Below are positions 35,590-42,679 of a stretch of 48,436 nt of DNA, one piece after another. The stretch's first letter is position 1. Each line of letters starts with the position of its first letter. The stretch is from a virus, in the IMG/VR virus record IMGVR_UViG_3300022200_000073, positions 1-48,436 of that record, one strand, 5' to 3'. Below the pieces are notes generated by a model. It had not been told where the DNA came from, did not search any database, and saw nothing but the letters and a program-made list of their open reading frames with translations. A program made the position numbers and the translations under genes.

Positions 35590-36296
35590 GGTTTCTAATA
35601 CAGTCTAATCTAATAAACCCACCCCGTGCTAATTCATTTTGTTAACCCTAATGTTTATCATTGGTTTTGAACAGTGCTATGAATTAATTACACCGCCCCT
35701 AGCTGTTTCAACTAGACTAATACCTATCTAGGTAGGTATCGTAATTGCTTTTATTTTTTATTGTGGTTAAAATTGCTGGAAAAGACCACTTAGCTCCAAG
35801 CACAAGGCAAGGCATGCTTTATAACTTTGTTAAACAAATTAACTGGCCTATTTAGCCAGATATTATAGTTGATATTTTGTAGGTTCACGGTACACCTTCA
35901 CACTACTATAAAGTAGGACTAACATTTCAAGTTTACAAGGCTTGACTGGTTAGTGCGGATTTTGTCCTCACACAGCGAGTTGATCAACCAACCCAGTATC
36001 TAGTTATCGTTTGGCTATGAGATTAGACCTCATAGGTGGGGAATGCTCCCACATACTTACACTTACGTCCCGTCTTTGGCTCAAGGATAGCCCTACATTT
36101 ATACTAAGTAGGTAGGCCTATGGAATGGGAATTAAGCGACTGTTTAAATACGTACTTATCGACTAAGCACACTACTTCAACTTTCACGGTTTAACCCCGT
36201 TAAAATCCATAGAATTTCTTTTTTATAGTAGTTCTCAATTTCATGTCTATATGTGTAGACAATCCCAATCTTTTAACTACTGTTACTTTCGTAACG
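35590..36296 (-). ncRNA. Candidate large structured RNA (minus strand)
   Basis: About 700 bases with no gene in either strand, directly downstream of four minus-strand promoters. Many local stems are visible: TACCTA/TAGGTA at 35722, CTGGC/GCCAG at 35840, GTGGG/CCCAC at 36037, GGCT/AGCC at 36078, ACGG/CCGT at 36186, TGTCTA/TAGACA at 36244, GTTAC/GTAAC at 36282. This density suggests an ornate phage RNA or a long structured leader. No known family was recognised and no fold was computed. Confidence 0.4.
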
Positions 36297-36302
36297 ATGA
36301 TG

Positions 36303-36334
36303 TAAAGGTATGTAAATACTTTTACACTCACAAG
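36303..36334 (-). promoter_or_regulatory. Regulated promoter with internal operator
   Basis: CTTG (36331-36334), 20-base spacer, TACCTTTA (36303-36310). The spacer holds GTAAA-AGTA-TTTAC, an inverted repeat shared with the recombinase-side promoter at 38277-38308. A 25-base AT-rich block upstream of -33 is repeated at the next promoter. Confidence 0.65.
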
Positions 36335-36392
36335 CTTTTTAACACTTTATTTTTATATCGACTGTTGAGCAGCTTGCTTGCTATCGATGGTA

Positions 36393-36424
36393 CAAATCTA
36401 CAACGTCTTTTCTAATCTCACAAG
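36393..36424 (-). promoter_or_regulatory. Promoter, tandem with the one at 36303
   Basis: CTTG (36421-36424), 20-base spacer, TAGATTTG (36393-36400). It shares the upstream block AAAGTGTTAAAAAGCTTGTG with the next promoter but lacks the operator, so it may be the unregulated member of the pair. Confidence 0.75.
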
Positions 36425-36629
36425 CTTTTTAACACTTTATTTACCTCCTTTGTTTTATGTAGGTTGCAACTGTTAGGTTTGCTCTTATAAGATAGGCCTG
36501 AGGTTGAAACGTTGAAACGGCTTAATACTTACAGGATAATTCAACTGTTTATTGTAGTAAGCAACATTTGAGATCAATGTTAACTATTATGTGAAATTTT
36601 AAAGAACGAATTACTGATGTAGTACGGTG

Positions 36630-36662
36630 CAAATATAAGGCCATTAAATAATGCAAACCTAA
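36630..36662 (-). promoter_or_regulatory. Minus-strand promoter with conserved leader
   Basis: ATTAGG, 20-base spacer, TATATTTG (36630-36637), followed by CACCGTACT and, about 20 bases on, TTCTTTAAAATT. Box, start and leader are repeated at 36960. TTCTTTAAAA resembles rRNA boxA antitermination sites. Confidence 0.6.
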
Positions 36663-36663
36663 T

Positions 36664-37279
36664 TTTTTGCGGTTTATTTTTGAAATACTTTCATTTTCCA
36701 TATATAAAGTACTACTGTAGGTTAGTTAGTAAGTATACGCCTACTCTACAAGCTACATATAAACTTTATAAGTTTTGAGATATTTCAGTTTGTTATTGAA
36801 ATACTTTTAATAAGAGACTACTTGCCAATAACTAACGTTAGGATGATATTTCAGCCTAGTCATAATGCTAAGGCACGGCCTAAAAGTTTATTAGATCACT
36901 TTTATATGGTGTATTTCAATAATTTTAAAGAACAAAGTGCTTAACAACTAAGTACGGTGCAAATATAAGGCGGTTTAAATGCTATATCCTAATTTATTTT
37001 GAGGTTTTTTTACATTAATTTCATTTTTGTAGGGTTTATAGGGGTTTCAAGCTGGTAAATTTATTTGTCTCTGGTCGGTGAAATCTTTAAAACATAAAGC
37101 ATTTAACATATATAGGCATACAGTCCTTAAATGATCAGCCCAACCTATCGTTTCCTTTCTGTGCAACAATTAAGGCCACACACCGATAACGCTTGTTAAA
37201 TGAGTATTTAACAGAGGTTAGTAGAGGCCGTACAACCCGCATAGGCTCTACAAAAAAGCTGAAAAACTGGTGGTAAAAT
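36664..37279. other. Non-coding stretch with TGAAATA repeats
   Basis: No gene seen. It holds five or so copies of TATTTCA / TGAAATA between 36678 and 36920, including one inverted pair (36782-36803), the second conserved-leader promoter, and AT-rich DNA. A replication origin or regulator-binding region would fit; nothing proves it. Confidence 0.4.
36960..36992 (-). promoter_or_regulatory. Second copy of the conserved-leader promoter
   Basis: ATTAGG, 20-base spacer, TATATTTG (36960-36967), then CACCGTACT and GTTCTTTAAAATTATTG. Same layout as the copy at 36630, about 330 bases upstream. Confidence 0.6.
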
Positions 37280-37325
37280 GGAAACGCACGCACGTGTACG
37301 CACGCTGGAATCCCGTTTCCTTTTT
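37280..37325 (+). terminator. Terminator-like hairpin
   Basis: GGAAACG (37280-37286) and CGTTTCC (37314-37320) pair, with CGTGTACG inside the loop, followed by five T. It would stop plus-strand transcription inside the non-coding hub. Confidence 0.6.
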
Positions 37326-37443
37326 GAACATTGACCCTCGCAATATTATATAGACCCTAATGACTCGAGGAGACTAAAAATTTTTATAAAAAAATTTGGC
37401 AGCCCTCACCAACTCTACCTTTCGGCCTTGATTAACCAAATAA

Positions 37444-37475
37444 CCCCTAAGCCCCCTTAAACCCCTTAAAACCCC
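37444..37475 (-). other. G-quadruplex candidate
   Basis: On the minus strand there are four runs of four or five G separated by 4-6 bases (C-runs at 37444-47, 37452-56, 37462-65, 37472-75, and a fifth at 37488-91). No gene in this stretch. Confidence 0.6.
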
Positions 37476-37652
37476 TTCATAGTCAAACCCCTAAAAATCT
37501 CCCTCTACCAGACCCTTACATCCGGCAGCAGGCTTGATTTAACCCCATAAAACCAAGTTTCAAAATATCATGCTTATTTTAACCAGAGACAAACCTATGA
37601 TAAGACCATTTGATATTGGTTTGATCAAATACTAAAAGGTTGGTAGCCACTT

Positions 37653-37696
37653 TATAGGGGTTCCGGAGGGGTTAAACCCCTATAACTATAGTTTTT
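37653..37696 (+). terminator. Terminator ahead of the plus-strand promoter
   Basis: TATAGGGGTT (37653-37662) and AACCCCTATA (37675-37684) make a perfect 10-bp stem, followed by ACTATAGTTTTT. It isolates the promoter at 37799 from read-through. Confidence 0.8.
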
Positions 37697-37798
37697 ACTT
37701 ATGGTATAGTAATGTATTATAGAGGATATCTATCAATATGGTTAATGACTAACCCAATAACAATAGATTTTCTTTATAGTTACTATAGATAATATCTA

Positions 37799-37830
37799 TT
37801 TGATATATTCAGATATTTGTTTTATATTTG
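37799..37830 (+). promoter_or_regulatory. Strong plus-strand promoter
   Basis: TTTG (37799-37802), 20-base spacer, TATATTTG (37823-37830): an exact match to the Bacteroidota -33/-7 consensus. The next ~490 bases hold no gene. Confidence 0.8.
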
Positions 37831-37836
37831 CAACCA

Positions 37837-38200
37837 AATAAATGAAGTGGTGTTTTCTAACGGTTCGACCACTCTTTGCTAAGTTAGCAAATAAAAATCT
37901 CAAACGTCAAGGATATATTGGTTAAGGTTGAAGTTCGGAGTAGGCCAGATTAACAAATATAGAACAGTCAAACGTTAGCGTTCCTAAAGAGAGCAATGTC
38001 CACACCTGACAACTCTTGCCTAAATGCACATTATTGATCAGATAGGGAACATTGAGAGTCGTGCCTCAAAGTCTAATAGTAGCTAAAAGGATTAACGAAC
38101 AAAAAGTTAATCATCATATTGTAACAATATAGTATAAGGTATCGCCCCCTTCTTAAAGGGTATCCTTCTTAAAACTATAATGTGCATTAAAGGAAATGGT
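37837..38200 (+). ncRNA. Candidate structured non-coding RNA (plus strand)
   Basis: It starts just after the consensus promoter and contains no gene. Stems seen: GTGGT/ACCAC at 37847, TTTGC/GCAAA at 37877, GATTAAC/GTTAATC at 38089, ATATTG/CAATAT at 38117, CCCTT/AAGGG at 38148, and a long-range 12-bp closing stem AATGCACATTAT (38023-38034) with ATAATGTGCATT (38177-38188). The nesting of several hairpins inside one long-range stem is the strongest sign of a real RNA. The 3' end is uncertain. Confidence 0.5.
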
Positions 38201-38276
38201 GTACCCAATCTCCACTGAACCTATAACCTTATAAATCAACAACTTAAATATTTTTATAAAAGTTTTTTATTTTTTA

Positions 38277-38308
38277 CTTGTGTATGTAAAAGTATTTACG
38301 TAGATTTG
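38277..38308 (+). promoter_or_regulatory. Recombinase promoter with operator
   Basis: CTTG (38277-38280), 20-base spacer, TAGATTTG (38301-38308). The spacer carries TGTAAAAGTATTTAC, identical over 15 bases to the spacer of the minus-strand promoter at 36303, so one regulator probably controls both. Confidence 0.75.
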
Positions 38309-38329
38309 CACAAGCAAAAACAAAAGGGA

Positions 38330-38467
38330 ATGAAAATATTTAGAGAGGTAGTACTTATATGGTGGTGGATAGTAGATCCTTACAGGCATTCAATATATTA
38401 CTACTACATGGAAATAGGGTTAAAAGAAAAATACGCATTTGAAAAAGCATACAATTATGGAAGGTAA
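38330..38467 (+). CDS. Small Trp/Tyr-rich protein, 45 residues
   Basis: MKIFREVVLIWWWIVDPYRH..., then four Tyr in a row and a basic end. First gene after the operator-bearing promoter; GGGA lies before the ATG; its last 11 bases overlap the recombinase start. Possibly membrane-associated. Not recognised. Confidence 0.6.
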   Translation: MKIFREVVLIWWWIVDPYRHSIYYYYMEIGLKEKYAFEKAYNYGR

Positions 38468-39173
38468 AAATTTTGTTGGGTACTATAGAGTATCTACTAA
38501 GGATCAAGGTAAGTCTGGTTTAGGCCTAGACTCTCAGAAGAGGAGTGTAATCGAGTACATAAACTCCACTGGTCAGTTAGTAGGTGAATTTAGGGATATA
38601 GAGTCCGGTACCTCTAATGATAGAAAGGGTATAAAGGCTGCTATCGAAGCTTGTAAGCTACACAATGCAACCTTAGTGGTTAAGGAAATGTCTAGGATAT
38701 CTCGTGGTGGGTTTAAGATAATGGTTGAATTAGACGAAGCTGGTATTAACTTTATAGAGTCTACAGCTCCAAATGATCCAGCAATGGTTAAGGGTATCAA
38801 GTTTGTACTTGCTAAGGATGAGAGGGAAAAGATATCTACTAGGACTAAGAATGCCTTAAATGAGATTAAAGAAAAGGTTTTAGCTGGAGAGGTTTACATA
38901 TCAAAGGCTGGTAAGGTTGTAGAGGCTCTAGGAAGCCCTCAGAACTTAAATCAGTTGGCTAGGGACAGAAGTATTGCCTCCAGAAAAAGAAAGGCTTACA
39001 ACAACCCTGAGAACAAAAGGGCTGGAGCATTTATTATAGCCCTTAAACAAGTTGGTAAGACAAACAAGTACATTACAGAGCAGTTGAATAAGTCTGGATT
39101 CAAGACTAGTAAGGATAACAACTTTAGCGAGATGCAGGTTAGTAGATTATATAAAAGGTATATTAACTCATAA
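38457..39173 (+). CDS. Serine recombinase (resolvase/invertase family)
   Basis: 238 residues from the ATG at 38457 (MEGKNFVGYYRVSTKDQ); a TTG six codons earlier is less likely. The N-terminal catalytic domain has YYRVSTKDQ with the nucleophilic Ser, LGLDSQ, and KEMSRISRG. The C-terminal region ends in a helix-turn-helix-like segment (ITEQLNKSGFKTSKDNNFSE). It is shorter than large serine integrases and close to resolvase or invertase size. It could invert or resolve phage DNA; no target site was identified. Confidence 0.85.
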   Translation: MEGKNFVGYYRVSTKDQGKSGLGLDSQKRSVIEYINSTGQLVGEFRDIESGTSNDRKGIKAAIEACKLHNATLVVKEMSRISRGGFKIMVELDEAGINFIESTAPNDPAMVKGIKFVLAKDEREKISTRTKNALNEIKEKVLAGEVYISKAGKVVEALGSPQNLNQLARDRSIASRKRKAYNNPENKRAGAFIIALKQVGKTNKYITEQLNKSGFKTSKDNNFSEMQVSRLYKRYINS

Positions 39174-39183
39174 TTATAACACA

Positions 39184-39357
39184 ATGGAAACAACAACAAG
39201 AAGAGTAATAGGATTACTCACAAATGGTACTACAAAGAAAGATCTATCTGAAGATTTGGGTATATCAAGACCTACTTTAGATAGTCGAATACAGGAAAGA
39301 ACTAAATGGAAGACCCTTGAGGTTAGATATATTAGTAAGTTGTATAGTCTTTTATAG
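39184..39357 (+). CDS. Small helix-turn-helix protein, 57 residues
   Basis: METTTRRVIGLLTNGTTKKD then LSEDLGISRPTLDSRI reads as a helix-turn-helix. Ten bases after the recombinase stop, so probably co-transcribed. It may bind the repeated GTAAA-N4-TTTAC operator, which is inference from position only. Confidence 0.65.
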   Translation: METTTRRVIGLLTNGTTKKDLSEDLGISRPTLDSRIQERTKWKTLEVRYISKLYSLL

Positions 39358-39376
39358 GATAGAGACAATAATTCAT

Positions 39377-39384
39377 TATATTTG
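39377..39384 (+). promoter_or_regulatory. Putative -7 promoter box
   Basis: TATATTTG 18 bases before the ATG at 39402. Upstream -33 is weak (TATAGG at about 18 bases). Confidence 0.5.
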
Positions 39385-39401
39385 TAATATAAATAATTGA
39401 T

Positions 39402-39641
39402 ATGATTAAGGAATCAAGAAGGGTAGTCTTCAACTTACATGAGTTCATTGAGGATCTAGAAGATTGCATAAGAACAGAGCACAGACAAATTGAAATACAT
39501 GATGTTGTACAAGATTATAAGGGCTTCATTAGTAGACAAAGTCCGGATATGATGATTAAAGTTAAGTCTTACGTAGATAAGCATCCTATAGTAGTACAAG
39601 ATAAGCGTGTAAAGTCCTTTATAACAGCGTGTTACAAATAA
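39402..39641 (+). CDS. Hypothetical protein, 79 residues
   Basis: MIKESRRVVFNLHEFIEDLE..., helical, charged, with one HDVVQDYKGFI stretch. Not recognised. Confidence 0.6.
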   Translation: MIKESRRVVFNLHEFIEDLEDCIRTEHRQIEIHDVVQDYKGFISRQSPDMMIKVKSYVDKHPIVVQDKRVKSFITACYK

Positions 39642-39642
39642 A

Positions 39643-39674
39643 TTAGGTTTATTTATAAAAATGTATTATCTTTG
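39643..39674 (+). promoter_or_regulatory. Promoter of the 106-residue gene
   Basis: TTAGG, 19-base spacer, TATCTTTG (39667-39674), then an A-rich leader with a run of ten A. Confidence 0.65.
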
Positions 39675-39707
39675 CAACTTAAACGTAAATAAAAAAAAAA
39701 CAAAATT

Positions 39708-40028
39708 ATGCCAATTAGAGGAAAAGCAATAACAGAAAGTAGAGTAGTAAGTGTAATCTTTGGTACCGTTGATGGTGGTGGTGTTCTAACAGCAGATGCA
39801 ATGCCAATTGATGCCTTTAAAGCAGCTATGGGTAAAGTAGAATTAGTTGAAGCAGCTTATGCTAAGAATCCAGCAGCAGTTTCTGATTTAACAGCGGTGT
39901 CTACCTTTATTACAGGTGCATTACCTTTTCAAGGATACGCTTTTAACGTTACAACCGTAATGGCTACTGGTGTTTACACATTTGATTTCGTAGAGGTTAG
40001 ACCAAACGCAACTAACGATATCTCTTAA
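39708..40028 (+). CDS. Abundantly expressed hypothetical protein, 106 residues
   Basis: MPIRGKAITESRVVSVIFGT..., alanine-rich, beta-type, with no charge clusters. It has a private promoter and terminator, which suggests high expression and perhaps a virion or decoration protein. Family not recognised. Confidence 0.65.
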   Translation: MPIRGKAITESRVVSVIFGTVDGGGVLTADAMPIDAFKAAMGKVELVEAAYAKNPAAVSDLTAVSTFITGALPFQGYAFNVTTVMATGVYTFDFVEVRPNATNDIS

Positions 40029-40074
40029 TTAACAACAGAGCGAAAAGTATTAATTTTTAGCTTATTACAAAAAC

Positions 40075-40108
40075 AAAAATCCCTTATCGTAAATGATAGG
40101 GGATTTTT
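40075..40108 (+). terminator. Terminator after the 106-residue gene
   Basis: CCCTTATC (40081-40088) pairs with GATAGGGG (40095-40102), including one G-T pair, flanked by A- and T-runs ending ATTTTTT. Confidence 0.8.
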
Positions 40109-40136
40109 TATATACTATTATTAATAAAAAATGTTG

Positions 40137-40144
40137 TATCTTTG
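40137..40144 (+). promoter_or_regulatory. Putative promoter of the winged-helix gene
   Basis: TATCTTTG 30 bases before the ATG at 40174; no clear -33 box. It supports the ATG at 40174 over the earlier in-frame ATG, which lies inside the terminator. Confidence 0.6.
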
Positions 40145-40173
40145 AACCCTATAGTAAAATAAAATATATAATA

Positions 40174-40797
40174 ATGGCAAAGATAGGAACAAAGAGGTGG
40201 CACCTTGACCAGATTGACAGAATAGAGGAAATGAAATCTAAGGCAGGTAAGAAGGGTGCTGCAGCTAGAATTAAGAATAACTACAACTACAAGAAGGGGA
40301 CTGAGCATAATTTGATTACACCAAAGAAGCAACCAACTACTAGGTACAACACAAAGGTTGACTATGACTTTTTGAAGTATGTTAGAGTTGTGTTTAAGTG
40401 GGCTACAGAAAATCATGAGTTAACTAGACCTCAAATAGAAACCTTATTGTATCTTTACAGCTTAGGGGCTTTCTCACAAAGACAGTTTATTGACTTTCAC
40501 AAAATTGTGGCAATGTACCCAATGAAGAGTATGAAGAAGTATGTTGAAGAGGGTTGGATTTCACTTTGGAGGCCAGCTATACCTAAAGAGAAGATACATA
40601 GGTTGTACTCCTTAACGCAAAAGGGTAAGAAGCTGTGTAATGATATGCACAAGTTTTCTATGGGGCTTGAGCCTATACCAGTTAAGGAAACAGCTAACAA
40701 ATTGGCTCTAAAGGATTCAGGTAAAAGAATCAATACCTACTATATGGATATGATTAAGAAGATGAATAAAGATAAAAATAAAGAAGCCCCAGAGTAG
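40174..40797 (+). CDS. Winged-helix regulator-like protein
   Basis: 207 residues (MAKIGTKRWHLDQIDRIEEM...). A basic N-terminal region is followed by ELTRPQIETLLYLYSLGAFS then RQFIDF, and HRLYSLTQKGKKL, which together look like a MarR-type winged helix with its wing and last helix. Probably a phage transcription or packaging-associated DNA-binding protein. The stop codon sits inside the terminator loop. Confidence 0.65.
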   Translation: MAKIGTKRWHLDQIDRIEEMKSKAGKKGAAARIKNNYNYKKGTEHNLITPKKQPTTRYNTKVDYDFLKYVRVVFKWATENHELTRPQIETLLYLYSLGAFSQRQFIDFHKIVAMYPMKSMKKYVEEGWISLWRPAIPKEKIHRLYSLTQKGKKLCNDMHKFSMGLEPIPVKETANKLALKDSGKRINTYYMDMIKKMNKDKNKEAPE

Positions 40798-40803
40798 GGG
40801 CTT
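40784..40803. terminator. Bidirectional terminator
   Basis: AAGCCCC (40784-40790) and GGGGCTT (40797-40803), loop of six, T-rich after. Shared by the convergent genes on either side. Confidence 0.85.
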
Positions 40804-40819
40804 TTATCTTTCTTACTTT

Positions 40820-41068
40820 TTATCTATTCCCTTCTCCCTTTCTACCCCTATTAACAGAAGTCTTAACAAACCTATTAGTGGCATGATCATAATCTAGGCC
40901 ATGAGTTGATTTACCCGATTTTTTCCTAGCTCTAACCTTAGCGTTAGCCTCAGCTCTCTTTTTCTTCTGCTCCGGACGAGCGTTTATTTTCTTATCTGTA
41001 GCAGCTTTTTTCTTTCTAGCTGCAGGATTATTAGCATAATACTTTGCACTCTTAGATTTAGCTGCCAT
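40820..41068 (-). CDS. Lys/Arg/Ala-rich conserved phage protein, 82 residues
   Basis: Start at 41068 (MAAKSKSAKYYANNPAARKK...) with AGGAG five bases before it; a start at 41104 would overlap the promoter. It ends DHATNRFVKTSVNRGRKGEG. I recall close patterns in crAss-like and other marine phages. Very basic, so DNA- or capsid-binding is likely. The only minus-strand gene in the late region. Confidence 0.75.
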   Translation of the reverse strand: MAAKSKSAKYYANNPAARKKKAATDKKINARPEQKKKRAEANAKVRARKKSGKSTHGLDYDHATNRFVKTSVNRGRKGEGNR

Positions 41069-41093
41069 AAAATTACTCCTTTTATTAATGATG

Positions 41094-41109
41094 TATATTT
41101 GCAAATGTA
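41094..41109. promoter_or_regulatory. Palindromic back-to-back promoters
   Basis: TATATTTG on the plus strand (41094-41101) abuts TACATTTG on the minus strand (41102-41109), forming the palindrome-like TATATTTGCAAATGTA. It serves the tail gene on one side and the basic protein on the other. Confidence 0.65.
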
Positions 41110-41121
41110 CAAAAATTAACC

Positions 41122-42114
41122 ATGTTAGTAAAAGAAAGCTTAATAAACCCAGATAAATTTTTTAACCTTAACGGGTTAGAATATGAAAAGGACGAGTATG
41201 TACTGGTTTACAACAACCTGCTTTCTGATACCTCAGGAAACCTAATAAAGGACGGAGTTAACGTAGGCCTAAAGTCTAAGTTTTCTAGCGGTTCAGTATT
41301 AGTATACCCTATACCATTTAGTCTATATACTAACGGAATTACCTTCTTTACGGATCTTGATACACTTATACTTTACCTCTCAGATTTAATAATCTCAAAT
41401 ATAGGGAGCTTAGGTGGAGTTGTTATAAAACAAAAAAAGGACACCTTTGCTGAACTCCAAGATGGTCTTGTAGCAGGTGAGTTATCTTATGTAGAAACAG
41501 CTACCGGAACTAAGTGGAACCCACTAAGCGGTTACAAACCAGCAGGATGGTACGTGTGGAATGGGACAATATGGGTATCTGATAGGAATGCCATAGCCAC
41601 TCAACTTGAAGCTAATATCTTAAGCCTAAGTCAAAAAACAGATAAAGAGTTTATGGGGTGGGTTCAGTTCTTTGACACTCAATACACAGAACTGAACCCC
41701 TTTAATCTAGTATTAGATGTTAGTAAGAAATTAACAAATAACGCTGGATCAGTGTTAGATATAGTGGGGCTGTTTGGGGCTAATGACTTATGGGATCCCC
41801 TAACGAACAAGTTTAAAAATGACAACTCGGGGGACAAATTCTTAACAAGAATAAGTTTTATTATAGAAACTTTAACTAATGATAAAAACCTAACCCTAGA
41901 ACTTAAAATTGAGGGTACTCAAAATGTTGTATGGTCTAGGACTATTCGTCTAGCTAAAGGATCTGGTGTAGCCACAGTAGTTACAGAAAATTTAGATTAT
42001 TATACCCTAGATAATTTTTTATCTAATGGGGGAAGCCTTTATTTGACCTGTAGTGGTGATGCAATAGTATATGATATAGATTTTATAATAGAGAGGGCTT
42101 TTAGAAACAATTAG
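41122..42114 (+). CDS. Structural / tail-associated protein
   Basis: 330 residues. An N-terminal part without motifs, then KKDTFAELQDGLVAGELSYV and GWYVWNGTIWVSDRNAIATQ, a segment common in phage tail and fibre proteins, then a beta-rich C-terminal domain (about 215-330) that may be a jelly-roll. Starts the block leading to lysis and fibre genes. Confidence 0.65.
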   Translation: MLVKESLINPDKFFNLNGLEYEKDEYVLVYNNLLSDTSGNLIKDGVNVGLKSKFSSGSVLVYPIPFSLYTNGITFFTDLDTLILYLSDLIISNIGSLGGVVIKQKKDTFAELQDGLVAGELSYVETATGTKWNPLSGYKPAGWYVWNGTIWVSDRNAIATQLEANILSLSQKTDKEFMGWVQFFDTQYTELNPFNLVLDVSKKLTNNAGSVLDIVGLFGANDLWDPLTNKFKNDNSGDKFLTRISFIIETLTNDKNLTLELKIEGTQNVVWSRTIRLAKGSGVATVVTENLDYYTLDNFLSNGGSLYLTCSGDAIVYDIDFIIERAFRNN

Positions 42115-42159
42115 GGTTATGTATAAAGTCAATAATAGCTTTTTTAGTTAAAAAAAAAT

Positions 42160-42267
42160 ATGAAAAAGAAACAAGAGGGTATTAGAATTTTTAGCTTGGT
42201 ATTATTAACAATATTTGAAGTTTTCTTCGTGCCTTATGTATGGATAAAAAACTTGTGTTATGATTAA
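42160..42267 (+). CDS. Small membrane peptide, 35 residues
   Basis: MKKKQEGIRIFSLVLLTIFE then VFFVPYVWIKNLCYD: basic start and one span. Overlaps the cupin start by 8 bases. A holin-like or other lysis role is possible from position. Confidence 0.5.
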   Translation: MKKKQEGIRIFSLVLLTIFEVFFVPYVWIKNLCYD

Positions 42268-42679
42268 TTTTTTAAAGCGGAAGAAGACGGAAGTCTTAAC
42301 AGCCATAGAAAAACTAAAGGACGAGAGGATACTCCTAGTAACCTTTGATGAGCTGAGTAAAACACCTTTTAATAAGTGTGAAGATATCTACCCAGAAAGA
42401 CCTAATTCAGTGACTTGCACGAGGGTAAAAAATAAACACCCTCAGAGGGTGTCATTTAGGGTAACAATGAAGGCTGGTGAGGAATGGCACAACCACTATC
42501 ACGATTGTGAGGAAACCCTTATTGTTTCAGAGGGCTCCATCTATGACAGTTTAAATAAAAAAGAAGTCTCTCATATGGAAACAATGAAAATAAACCCTTA
42601 CCAAAGGCATATAATTAAAGCGTTAGAGGATTGTGTCTTTTACGTAGGATTTGTAAAAAAACCAAATAAATGGAAGTAG
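42260..42679 (+). CDS. Small cupin-domain protein
   Basis: 139 residues. VTMKAGEEWHNHYHDCEETL carries the cupin HxH ... E metal-binding pattern, followed by VSEGSIYDSL and a late PYQRHIIKA. Metal-binding single cupin; similar small cupins occur near lysis and tail genes of Bacteroidota phages. Substrate unknown. Confidence 0.75.
   Translation: MINFLKRKKTEVLTAIEKLKDERILLVTFDELSKTPFNKCEDIYPERPNSVTCTRVKNKHPQRVSFRVTMKAGEEWHNHYHDCEETLIVSEGSIYDSLNKKEVSHMETMKINPYQRHIIKALEDCVFYVGFVKKPNKWK

Noticed and set aside
37855-37880. tRNA-like GGTTCGA stretch
   Set aside because: The T-loop lacks the C after the loop, and no acceptor, D or anticodon arms can be fitted around it.
35590-38200. RNase P, tmRNA or 6S RNA in the hub
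   Set aside because: None of the conserved core sequences of these RNAs could be found in either strand.
38457-39173. Recombinase as the integrase of the cassette array
   Set aside because: It has a serine-recombinase active site, whereas integron integrases are tyrosine recombinases.
40093-40173. Longer N-terminus for the winged-helix protein
   Set aside because: That segment is a terminator plus a -7 promoter box; the ATG at 40174 lies downstream of both.
41069-41104. Longer N-terminus for the basic 82-residue protein
   Set aside because: It would start inside the promoter palindrome; the ATG at 41068 has a good AGGAG site.
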